This document shows, in pieces, positions 56,985-64,000 of a DNA stretch of 64,000 bases (position 1 is its first letter; every line of letters starts with the position of its first letter). The stretch covers positions 692,001 to 756,000 of the forward strand of contig NZ_JAUTBJ010000002.1 of assembly GCF_030819175.1 (NCBI RefSeq), written 5' to 3'. The notes below the pieces were generated by a model. The model was given only the letters and a program-made list of their open reading frames with translations, was not told the origin of the DNA and ran no database searches. This DNA is from Sphingomonas sp. SORGH_AS_0879 (GTDB lineage Bacteria; Pseudomonadota; Alphaproteobacteria; Sphingomonadales; Sphingomonadaceae). The position numbers and the translations under genes were made by a program.

Positions 56985-57455
56985 TCACGGGCGGCCCTTT
57001 TGCTTGTGCGCGGCCCATGTGCCGATCGCCGCCACGACGCCGTCGAGCTTGTCCATCACATCGGCATTGGCGAAGCGGATCACGTCATAGCCTTCGTGTT
57101 CGAGGAAGCGGGTGCGCTCGGCATCGCGCTCCAGCTTCGTGGCATGCTCGTCGCCGTCGATCTCGATGATCAGTCGTGCTGCGTGCGAGCAGAAATCGAC
57201 GTGGTACGGACCCATGGGAACCTGTCGGCGAAACTTCATGGACGGCAACGCTTCGCGCAACGCGCGCCATAGTCGGCGTTCGGGTTCGCCGGCATTCTGG
57301 CGCAATTCACGCGAGCGGGTGACGGTAGCAGCGGGAAGGCGTTGTCGCTTGGTCAGGCCTTGGGCGTTGCCCCTCACCCTTCCCACGACCTTCGGCCGTG
57401 GGCCCCTTCCCTCTCCCACAAGGGGAGAGGGACGTTTGGGGGCGTGAGAGTCCAT
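56985..57455 (-). CDS. DUF559 domain protein (endonuclease-like fold)
   Basis: 156 residues. The DUF559 core, residues about 50-150, has LRQNAGEPERRLWRALRE, KFRRQVPMGPYHVDFCSHAA and LIIEIDGDEHATKLERDAER with FLEHEGYDVIRFANADV. This fold is related to Vsr/very-short-patch repair endonucleases and carries a conserved D-x(n)-E-x-D pattern. Residues 5-29 are encoded by the right-hand inverted repeat, so the true start may be further in. It lies between nrdA and nrdB and is flanked on both sides by that repeat. Function unproven. Confidence 0.8.
   Translation of the reverse strand: MDSHAPKRPSPLVGEGRGPRPKVVGRVRGNAQGLTKRQRLPAATVTRSRELRQNAGEPERRLWRALREALPSMKFRRQVPMGPYHVDFCSHAARLIIEIDGDEHATKLERDAERTRFLEHEGYDVIRFANADVMDKLDGVVAAIGTWAAHKQKGRP
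57370..57431. repeat. Right inverted repeat overlapping the DUF559 N-terminus
   Basis: Reverse complement of the left copy at 56917-56977, with a few small differences. In the minus-strand frame it is translated as part of the DUF559 protein, residues about 9-29, including PSPLVGEGRGPRPKVVGRVR. Repeat-derived protein ends of this kind are typical of recently placed or mis-annotated starts. Confidence 0.75.
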
Positions 57456-57483
57456 GACTTCACCTTCCCGTCAGGCTGTTACC

Positions 57484-59409
57484 TCACTGACACGCCAGGC
57501 ATTCGTCATAATCGGTGGTCTCACCGATCTCGAACTTGGGCGCGCTGATCGTGTTGTCGGCTTCGACCCCGCCGCTCCCTGCGAAACCGGCGCGCTGCAC
57601 CGACTTCGACCGGAGATAATAGAGCGACTTGATGCCCAGTTCCCAGGCGCGGAAGTGGAGCATCAGCAGGTCCCACTTTTCCACATCCGCCGGGATGAAC
57701 AGGTTCAGCGACTGCGCCTGGTCGATATAGGGCGTCCGGTCCCCCGCCAGTTCGAGCAGCCAGCGCTGGTCGATCTCGAACGAGGTCTTGAACGTGTCCT
57801 TCTCTTCCGGGCTCAGGAAGTCGAGATGCTGGACCGAGCCGCCATGCTCCAGGATCGAGTTCCAGACCGCGTCCGAATTCTTCGCCTTCTCGATCAGCAG
57901 CTTTTCGAGATAGGGGTTCTTGACGACGAACGACCCCGACAGCGTCTTGTGGGTATAGATGTTCGCCGGGATCGGCTCAATGCACGCGCTGGTGCCGCCG
58001 CAGATGATGCTGATCGACGCGGTCGGCGCGATCGCCATCTTGCAGCTGAAACGCTCCATCACGCCGACATCCGCCGCATCGGGGCAGGGCCCGCGCTCGA
58101 CGGCCAGGGTCATTGACGCCTGGTTCACCTGCGCGTTGATGTGCTTGAACATGCGCAGGTTCCAGGATTTGGCCATCGCACCCTCGAAGGGGATGCCGCG
58201 CGCCTGGAGGAAGCTGTGGAAGCCCATGACGCCCAGGCCGACCGAACGCTCGCGACCCGCCGAATAGGCGGCACGCTCCATGCCCGGCTCGTGGCGGTCG
58301 ATATAGTCCTGGAGGACATTGTCGAGGAAGCGCATCACGTCCTCGATAAAGCCCTTGTCGTCCTTCCACTCGTCCCAGGTTTCCAGGTTGAGCGACGACA
58401 GGCAGCACACCGCCGTGCGGTCCTTGCCCTTATGGTCCATGCCGGTCGGCAGGGTGATTTCCGAACACAGGTTCGAGGTCGAAACCTTCAGGCCCAGCTC
58501 GCGGTGATGCTTGGGCATGTTCCTGTTCACATGGTCGGCGAAGACGATGTACGGCTCGCCGGTCGCCAGGCGGGTCTCGACCAGCTTCTGGAACAGCGCG
58601 CGCGCATCCACCGTGGCGCGGACCTCGCCGGTTTTCGGGCTCTTGAGATGCCATTCGGCGCCGTCGCGCACCGCTTCCATGAAGGCGTCGGGGATCAGCA
58701 CGCCGTGATGGAGGTTCAGCGCCTTGCGGTTGAAGTCGCCGCTGGGTTTCCGGATTTCCAGGAACTCCTCGATCTCGGGGTGCGAGATGTCGAGATAGCA
58801 GGCCGCCGAACCGCGACGCAGGCTACCCTGGCTGATCGCCAGCGTCAGCGAGTCCATCACGCGGACGAAGGGGATGATGCCGCTGGTCTTGCCGTTCAGG
58901 CCGACCGGCTCGCCGATGCCGCGCACCTGGCCCCAATAGGTGCCGATGCCGCCGCCGCGCGACGCCAGCCAGACATTCTCGTTCCAGGTGGTGACGATGC
59001 CGTCCAGGCTGTCGGGCACCGAGTTGAGATAGCAGGAAATCGGCAGGCCGCGACCCGTGCCGCCGTTCGACAGCACCGGCGTGGCGGGCATGAACCACAG
59101 CTTCGAGATATAGTCGTACAGCCGCTGCGCATGTTCGGCATTGTCGGCATAGGCAGAGGCCACGCGCACGAACAGGTCCTGATAGCTTTCACCGGGCAGG
59201 AGGTAGCGGTCGTTGAGCGTTTCCTTGCCGAAATCGGTCAGCCGCGCGTCGCGGGCATGATCGACCTCGACCGGATAGGGTTGCGGGCGCACCGACTTGG
59301 TATCGGCGGGCGTCGGGGCGGGGGTGCTGGCCTGAGCCGTGTCCGCCGCCATTTTTTCGAGCATATCAGTCGTCATGTCGCTATCCCGGCTATCCCTGAA
59401 ATCCATCAT
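57484..59409 (-). CDS. nrdA: Ribonucleotide reductase class Ia, alpha subunit (no ATP-cone)
   Basis: 641-residue catalytic subunit. It reduces ribonucleoside diphosphates at the C439-equivalent in NLCSEITLP, with redox partners SCYLNSVPDSL and AVCCLSSLNL, and a C-terminal CLACQ pair that receives electrons. After an Ala/Pro-rich disordered N-terminus (1-40) the ten-stranded barrel starts near residue 50, so the regulatory ATP-cone of E. coli NrdA (761 residues) is missing and dATP shut-off would need another mechanism. Start ATGATGGAT at 59409 follows GGGAG. Confidence 0.96.
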   Translation of the reverse strand: MMDFRDSRDSDMTTDMLEKMAADTAQASTPAPTPADTKSVRPQPYPVEVDHARDARLTDFGKETLNDRYLLPGESYQDLFVRVASAYADNAEHAQRLYDYISKLWFMPATPVLSNGGTGRGLPISCYLNSVPDSLDGIVTTWNENVWLASRGGGIGTYWGQVRGIGEPVGLNGKTSGIIPFVRVMDSLTLAISQGSLRRGSAACYLDISHPEIEEFLEIRKPSGDFNRKALNLHHGVLIPDAFMEAVRDGAEWHLKSPKTGEVRATVDARALFQKLVETRLATGEPYIVFADHVNRNMPKHHRELGLKVSTSNLCSEITLPTGMDHKGKDRTAVCCLSSLNLETWDEWKDDKGFIEDVMRFLDNVLQDYIDRHEPGMERAAYSAGRERSVGLGVMGFHSFLQARGIPFEGAMAKSWNLRMFKHINAQVNQASMTLAVERGPCPDAADVGVMERFSCKMAIAPTASISIICGGTSACIEPIPANIYTHKTLSGSFVVKNPYLEKLLIEKAKNSDAVWNSILEHGGSVQHLDFLSPEEKDTFKTSFEIDQRWLLELAGDRTPYIDQAQSLNLFIPADVEKWDLLMLHFRAWELGIKSLYYLRSKSVQRAGFAGSGGVEADNTISAPKFEIGETTDYDECLACQ

Positions 59410-59766
59410 CGATGCCGCTCCCTTGTTCTGGTCCCGTTCGGGTCGTCGGCATGGCCCCGGCACGACGCGCAGGCGTCGCGGCAGCATGGGCAGGACGGTT
59501 CCCAAGGTCCCGATTCCGGGCTTGGTTTCCATTCCTCGTCATGCCTGTCGGGCATGACCCCTACTACCAGTGCTTGGGGCCGTTCCCGGCCTCTTCCACA
59601 ATCCATAGTGGAAAATCCCGGCGAGCACCGCAAGAGGTTAAAGCCTGGCGAGGGGGTTGGTTGCGACGAATGGCGGTGCGGATCGGCAGCGCGAAAGCCG
59701 CGACGCATGGATTGCTGCGGGGTTCGCGAAGCGCAAGCCCCCAAAAAAATTTTTCGGCGTTCGGGA
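59410..59766. promoter_or_regulatory. nrdA upstream region with candidate NrdR-like palindrome
   Basis: The 357-bp gap between nrdA and the DUF3429 gene holds no clear gene. TCCACAATCCATAGTGGA (59595-59612) is an imperfect palindrome; read on the minus strand, CCACTATGGATTGTGG resembles the NrdR box of ribonucleotide reductase promoters. A second, weaker palindrome (CTACTACCAGTGCTTG, 59561-59576) lies about 36 bp nearer nrdA, not at the usual spacing. AAAAAAATTTTTCGG near 59750 is an A/T patch. Regulation by NrdR is an inference. Confidence 0.35.
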
Positions 59767-60234
59767 TCAGCCGAGCGACAGCAGGAACATCGCGATCAGG
59801 CCGATCAGCGCGACCATCATTTGCGGGGGGCGCAGCCGCGCGAAATGAAGCGGCGCCCCGCCCCAGCGCGCGATCCAGGGATCGGTCAGCGCGATCGAGG
59901 CATAGCCCAGGATCAACAGTGCGAACCCCGTCGGCGGCCCCGCGATCAGCGCGACCAACCCCAGCGAGAATCGCAGAATCATCGTCAACATCTGCGAGAG
60001 ATGCGGGCCACCGGGCGTGAAGAAGCTGAGCCCGCGCACGACCCCCGCCAGGAAGACGAGGATCGCCGCTCCCCAGATCTGCCCGATCAGCAGCGCCAGC
60101 GGCACCCGCGTCCAAGCGGCCAGCGCGGCGATCGGCAGGACCAGCGCCGGGCCATAGCCGAAGATCAGGCTGAGCGCGGGCGTGCGGGGCGAGGCGGCTT
60201 CGGGTGTCGGCGCGGGCGACATGGGTGACGTCAT
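59767..60234 (-). CDS. DUF3429 membrane protein
   Basis: 155 residues with five hydrophobic helices after a Pro/Ser-rich tail (1-20). IFGYGPALVLPIAALAAW, LLIGQIWGAAILVFLAGVV and GFALLILGYASIALTDPW match the DUF3429 family of small inner-membrane proteins. Uncharacterised function. It is separate from nrdA by the 357-bp gap and from the next gene by about 80 bp. Confidence 0.88.
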   Translation of the reverse strand: MTSPMSPAPTPEAASPRTPALSLIFGYGPALVLPIAALAAWTRVPLALLIGQIWGAAILVFLAGVVRGLSFFTPGGPHLSQMLTMILRFSLGLVALIAGPPTGFALLILGYASIALTDPWIARWGGAPLHFARLRPPQMMVALIGLIAMFLLSLG

Positions 60235-60316
60235 GGGGCGCGAACGTACGGGGGGATGTTCCTATCCCGCTTATCCCCGACCGATCCTCAGCGCGTCCGG
60301 CATCGCATCGGCTCCT

Positions 60317-63010
60317 TTACGCCATATGGCGATGTGGTTCCTCGGCTTCGGGGGGTTCCAGCCAGGGGTGATCCTCGGGCAGGGGGGATGCGAAGGCGAT
60401 ACCGACCCGGCCTTCGCGTTCCCAGCGGATATAGCCCCGCAAGGGCTTGTCCGTGCCCAGGCGCACTCCTACCGCCGCTCCGCCCACGATATAGGCGGGG
60501 GGAAGCCCCTCGACCATCGTACCGGTGGTCGACAGGTCGCGGATCCGAACGTCGATCGTCGCGCTGCCCGACAGGATCTGGGCGGTCCGCAGGATCTTGA
60601 TACGCGGGGAGCGATTGGACTTGAGCCCGACCGGCTCGGCGCGACCGCCCCGTTCCCCCAGCATCCGGTGAACCTCGGACACGGTGGTGGGCCTGCCATA
60701 GACATAGCCCTGGATATGGCTGCACCCCAGGTCGCGGATCAACGCGATCTCGTCCTGAATCTCGACCCCCTCGGCGGTCGTCTCCATGCCCAGCGTGTCG
60801 GCCAGGGTCACGATCGCCCGGATGATCGCCGCATTGCGGCTGCCGGTCCGGATCGCGCCGCGCACGAAGGACTGGTCGATCTTGATCTTGTCGAACGGCG
60901 CATGGCGCAGATAGCCGAGCGAGGAATAGCCCGTGCCGAAATCGTCGAGCGCCAGCCGGATGCCCAGCGCCTTGAGCGCGGCAAACTGGCGTTGCGACTC
61001 CTGGTCGTCGTTCAGGAACACGCTCTCGGTGATCTCCAGCTCCAGCCGCGACGGCGTGAGCCCCGACTGCGCCAGCGCCTGGGCGACGAGCGCCGGCAGA
61101 TGCGGCTTGGCGAACTGGATCGACGAGACGTTGACCGCGACCCGCGCCGGCAGCGGCCAGCCCGCCGCCTCGGTACAGGCGGTGCGCAACACCCATTCGC
61201 CGATCTGCTCGATCAGCCCGCATTCCTCCGCCACGGGCACGAATTGCACGGGCGAGATGTCGCCTTGCGTCGGGTGGTTCCAGCGCAGCAGCGCCTCATA
61301 GCCGACGATCTGCGAATCGCGGGTCGACACGATGGGCTGATAGGCGAGTTGGAACTGGCCCTGCGAGATGGCGATGCGCAGGTCCTCCTCCATCCGCTTG
61401 CGGCTGCGTGCGCCCTCCAGCATCGCTTCGGCATAGAAGCGATGGACGCCGCGCCCGTCGCCCTTGGCGGCGTAGAGCCCCAGATCGGCGTTGCGGATCA
61501 GCGTCTGCGAATCCGCGCCGTCATGGGGGGCGATCGCGATGCCGATCGAACAGCCGATCGTCACCTCGTTGCCCTGGATCTCATAGGGGTGGGAGAGGGT
61601 CGCGATGATCTCGCTGGCGAGCGAGGCCAGGCGGTCGCGTGCATCGATGCCGGGCAGCAGGATCTGGAACTCGTCGCCGCCCAGCCGTCCGACCAGCCCG
61701 ACATCGCCGACCACCTGCTCCAGCCGCCGCGCGACCTGTTGCAGCAACAGGTCGCCCGCCTGATGGCCCAGCGTGTCGTTGACCGCCTTGAAGCGGTCCA
61801 GGTCCATCAGGAACAGCGCGGTCGGGCGATAGGGGCTGAGCGATTGCTTCAGCGTCTTGTCGAGCGACAGCTTCATCCGCTGGCGATTGGCCAGCCCGGT
61901 CAGGCTGTCGAACAGGGCGAGGCGGGTGATTTCCGCCTCCGACCGGCGCTTCTCTGTCAGGTCGGAGCCCGAGCCGATGAAACCCCGGAACCGCCCGATG
62001 CCGTCGATGATCGGACGGCCCGAGATCGACCACCAGCGTTCGGCCTCGGGGCCGTCGGCCACCGTGCAGACCGTATAGTCGGAAAAGCTGGTGCGCGACG
62101 CCATGTGGAACGACAGGGTCCGCTCGGTCCCCGGTGCGGAGGGGTCCATCTGGAAGATCTCGGTCAGCATCCGCCCCGTGGAATCCAGACCCGATGCGCG
62201 CAGATCCTCGGCGACTTTCCGGGACAGATAGGTCAGCCGTCCCCGCCGATCGGTTTCCCAGAACCAGCCGGTGCCATGTTCCTCGAACTCGGCGATCATC
62301 TTGACCGCCTGTTTCCCCTGGCCGAATTCCTGCGCCCTGACGCTGGCGGTATCATAATCCAGCCGGCCCATGCGCCACGCCTTGACGACGAGCAGCAACA
62401 TGGCCGGCCCGACCCCCGCCAGGACCGGCAGGACCGATATGCCCCAGGCGATCGCCGCGACCGGCGCCAGGAAGGCGAAGCCGAAGGAATAGCCGAGCAT
62501 CGCCGCCCGCACCGGATGCAGCATCGCCGCCGTCACCCACATCGTGCAGGCGAGCGCCAGCGCCGAGCCCCATCCGCTGGGCCCATGATGCGCCCGCGCG
62601 ACGATGAAGAGCAGCGGGCCGGTCGCCAAGGCGAGGACCAGGCTCAACAGGCCGAGCCACCGCTTCATCTGGTAAAGCGGCTTTTGTCGTGAAACGCCGT
62701 GATAAAGAAAAATCCCGATCGCCAGCGCGACGAACAAGATAACGCCGCACGCCGCCGTCTTCTCGATCAACAACGCGCGCGAATCACCCAGAGAACTGAA
62801 GCCGAGTATCACGGCCATCGCGATCAGATTCTGCAGAATGGCCAATGGCCATGTCCGGCACAAAGTCTTCAACCGATTGATATGCGACGCGATCAGCAGC
62901 TCGTCATTGTCCTCGACAAGACCGATCAGGGCCAGCAGCGGTATTCGGTCGGTGGTCACGGACGACATGCGCGGTTTGCGATCCCAGGGATTTGGGACCG
63001 CTCCTGCCAT
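60317..63010 (-). CDS. Membrane PAS-GGDEF-EAL-PilZ signalling protein
   Basis: 897 residues combining c-di-GMP synthesis, breakdown and sensing. About six N-terminal helices (45-215) form a membrane sensor, followed by a PAS domain (about 240-355). GGDEF (355-520) has an intact RLGGDEF loop near residue 445. EAL (540-790) has YEALLRW, VNVSSIQF, LDDFGTGYSSL and KIDQSFVR, all key metal-binding positions present. A C-terminal PilZ domain (about 795-885, DLSTTG motif) can bind c-di-GMP. The start at 63010 is uncertain; ATG at 62968 is an alternative. Whether cyclase or phosphodiesterase dominates cannot be told. Confidence 0.93.
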   Translation of the reverse strand: MAGAVPNPWDRKPRMSSVTTDRIPLLALIGLVEDNDELLIASHINRLKTLCRTWPLAILQNLIAMAVILGFSSLGDSRALLIEKTAACGVILFVALAIGIFLYHGVSRQKPLYQMKRWLGLLSLVLALATGPLLFIVARAHHGPSGWGSALALACTMWVTAAMLHPVRAAMLGYSFGFAFLAPVAAIAWGISVLPVLAGVGPAMLLLVVKAWRMGRLDYDTASVRAQEFGQGKQAVKMIAEFEEHGTGWFWETDRRGRLTYLSRKVAEDLRASGLDSTGRMLTEIFQMDPSAPGTERTLSFHMASRTSFSDYTVCTVADGPEAERWWSISGRPIIDGIGRFRGFIGSGSDLTEKRRSEAEITRLALFDSLTGLANRQRMKLSLDKTLKQSLSPYRPTALFLMDLDRFKAVNDTLGHQAGDLLLQQVARRLEQVVGDVGLVGRLGGDEFQILLPGIDARDRLASLASEIIATLSHPYEIQGNEVTIGCSIGIAIAPHDGADSQTLIRNADLGLYAAKGDGRGVHRFYAEAMLEGARSRKRMEEDLRIAISQGQFQLAYQPIVSTRDSQIVGYEALLRWNHPTQGDISPVQFVPVAEECGLIEQIGEWVLRTACTEAAGWPLPARVAVNVSSIQFAKPHLPALVAQALAQSGLTPSRLELEITESVFLNDDQESQRQFAALKALGIRLALDDFGTGYSSLGYLRHAPFDKIKIDQSFVRGAIRTGSRNAAIIRAIVTLADTLGMETTAEGVEIQDEIALIRDLGCSHIQGYVYGRPTTVSEVHRMLGERGGRAEPVGLKSNRSPRIKILRTAQILSGSATIDVRIRDLSTTGTMVEGLPPAYIVGGAAVGVRLGTDKPLRGYIRWEREGRVGIAFASPLPEDHPWLEPPEAEEPHRHMA

Positions 63011-63106
63011 GATTGACGTTAAGAATGATTGAAGCCGCCCTCAGCGGGCGTGCCGGACCTCATGTCGACATTGCACAGCGCGTCCGGCTGTCGCAAAAGG
63101 CGGCGC

Positions 63107-64000
63107 ATGACGACCCTGATCCGCGACACCGACCTGATCGAGAGCGTGGCCGACGCGCTCCAGTTCATCAGCTATTACCACCCGATGGATTATATCCGCG
63201 CGCTCGGGCAAGCCTATGAGGCCGAGAAGAGCCCGGCGGCGAAGGACGCGATTGCGCAGATCCTGACCAACAGCCGGATGTGCGCGGAGGGGCATCGCCC
63301 GATCTGCCAGGATACCGGCATCGTCACCGTCTTCGTCAAATGGGGCCAGGATTGCCGCCTGTCGGGCGACCGTTCGCTGCAGGAAGTCGTCGATGAGGGC
63401 GTGCGCCGCGCCTATCTCCACCCCGAAAACAAGCTGCGCGCCTCGATCCTCGCCGACCCCGCCTTCACCCGCCGCAATACCAAGGACAACACGCCGTCGG
63501 TCCTGCATGTCGAGATGGTGCCGGGTAACAAGGTCACCGTCGACGTCGCGGCCAAGGGCGGCGGGTCGGAGAACAAGTCCAAGTTCAAGATGATGAACCC
63601 GTCCGACTCGATCGTCGATTGGGTGCTGGAGATGGTGCCGCAAATGGGTGCCGGCTGGTGCCCGCCGGGGATGCTCGGCATCGGCATCGGCGGCACGGCG
63701 GAGAAGGCGGTGCTGCTCGCCAAGGAATCGCTGATGGGCGCGATCGACATGGGGCAGTTGAAGGAACGCGGACCCCGCAACGATATCGAGGCATTGCGCA
63801 TCGAGCTGTTCGACAAGGTCAATGCGTTGGGCATCGGCGCGCAGGGGCTGGGTGGGCTGTCCACCATCCTCGACGTCAAGATCCTCGACTGGCCGACCCA
63901 CGCCGCGTCTAAGCCGGTCGCGATGATCCCCAATTGCGCCGCGACCCGTCACGCACACTTCACGCTGGACGGCTCCGGCCCGGTCTATCTGGAAGCGCCC
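63107..64000 (+). CDS. Fumarate hydratase class I, N-terminal part
   Basis: The first 298 residues of an iron-sulfur fumarase, which interconverts fumarate and malate; it runs off the right edge. AAAGGCGG precedes the ATG. The first cluster cysteine is Cys67 in RPICQDTGI; the second should be in PNCAATRH (about 277). KGGGSENKSKFKMM and GIGIGGTAEKAVLLAKE are class I signatures. It lacks resemblance to class II (FumC). The upstream gap contains only a short stretch before the divergent signalling gene. Confidence 0.95.
   Translation, partial: MTTLIRDTDLIESVADALQFISYYHPMDYIRALGQAYEAEKSPAAKDAIAQILTNSRMCAEGHRPICQDTGIVTVFVKWGQDCRLSGDRSLQEVVDEGVRRAYLHPENKLRASILADPAFTRRNTKDNTPSVLHVEMVPGNKVTVDVAAKGGGSENKSKFKMMNPSDSIVDWVLEMVPQMGAGWCPPGMLGIGIGGTAEKAVLLAKESLMGAIDMGQLKERGPRNDIEALRIELFDKVNALGIGAQGLGGLSTILDVKILDWPTHAASKPVAMIPNCAATRHAHFTLDGSGPVYLEAP

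Noticed and set aside
56927..57447. Plus-strand frames over the repeats near the DUF559 gene
   Set aside because: They consist mostly of repeat sequence and antisense; no domain is visible.
59561..59612. A proper NrdR box pair
   Set aside because: The two palindromes are not at the usual spacing of about 31-32 bp centre to centre and the second is weak; only the first is kept as a candidate.

Overview
The window is high-GC, densely packed chromosomal DNA from an alphaproteobacterium, most likely a Sphingomonas-type member of the Sphingomonadales. Pointers are an RNase E with an acidic/His-rich insert in its S1 domain, a PEPxxWA-CTERM protein, the ribF-ileS-lspA-DUF3035 and hflK-hflC-degP gene orders, TorF-family putative porins, many ATGA start/stop overlaps, and small exported proteins with a CGRR motif. 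I recognised no rRNA, tRNA, CRISPR array, prophage or insertion sequence. Almost all of it is ordinary core genome, with short repeat-rich or accessory patches.

Layout. 1-3117 (minus): ABC exporter, DsbA-like thioredoxin-fold protein, BepA-like M48 protease. 3594-6245 (minus): rne with a long structured leader. 6733-14289 (plus): amidase, an A/T-richer membrane-protein gene, trhO, PBP1A, prfB and a lipobox-bearing methyltransferase. 14427-17457: small exported protein, frameshifted porin, short RadC-like protein, thyA-folA. 17618-23409 (plus): degenerate GGDEF protein, ribF, ileS, lspA and a frameshifted DUF3035 lipoprotein. 23470-30824 (minus): TonB-C repeat protein, porin, MscS channel, metC, sseA, FeS photolyase. 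30846-37166 (plus): queF, PEP-CTERM protein, frameshifted EpsD-like lipoprotein, a fused glycosyltransferase/alpha-barrel protein and a GH130 enzyme. 37141-44845 (minus): OPT transporter, HerA-like ATPase, degP, hflC, hflK. 44911-54886 (mostly plus): Mrp, CoA-binding protein, three small exported proteins, homoserine dehydrogenase, a 2OG oxygenase, Bcr-type MFS, acidic protein plus MliC, outer-membrane protein, HNH protein. 55300-59409 (minus): nrdB and nrdA, split by three small genes, one of them a DUF559 gene between inverted repeats. 59767-64000: DUF3429 protein, a GGDEF-EAL-PilZ protein and the start of class I fumarase.

Most interesting. (1) Three envelope-protein genes (porin 14882, DUF3035 lipoprotein 22995, EpsD-like 32395) are each broken by what looks like one extra nucleotide; this is either sequence error or envelope-gene decay/variation. 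(2) A two-gene carbohydrate module (33542-37166) pairs a GT4 fused to an alpha/alpha-barrel with a GH130 enzyme, beside PEP-CTERM/EpsD genes. (3) The rne leader carries tandem look-alike stem-loops. (4) The nrdA-nrdB interval holds a DUF559 gene bracketed by 60-bp inverted repeats, one of them translated as its N-terminus. (5) Palindromic intergenic repeats recur, including a nested inverted-repeat structure downstream of nrdB. No wholly new defence or mobile system is evident.
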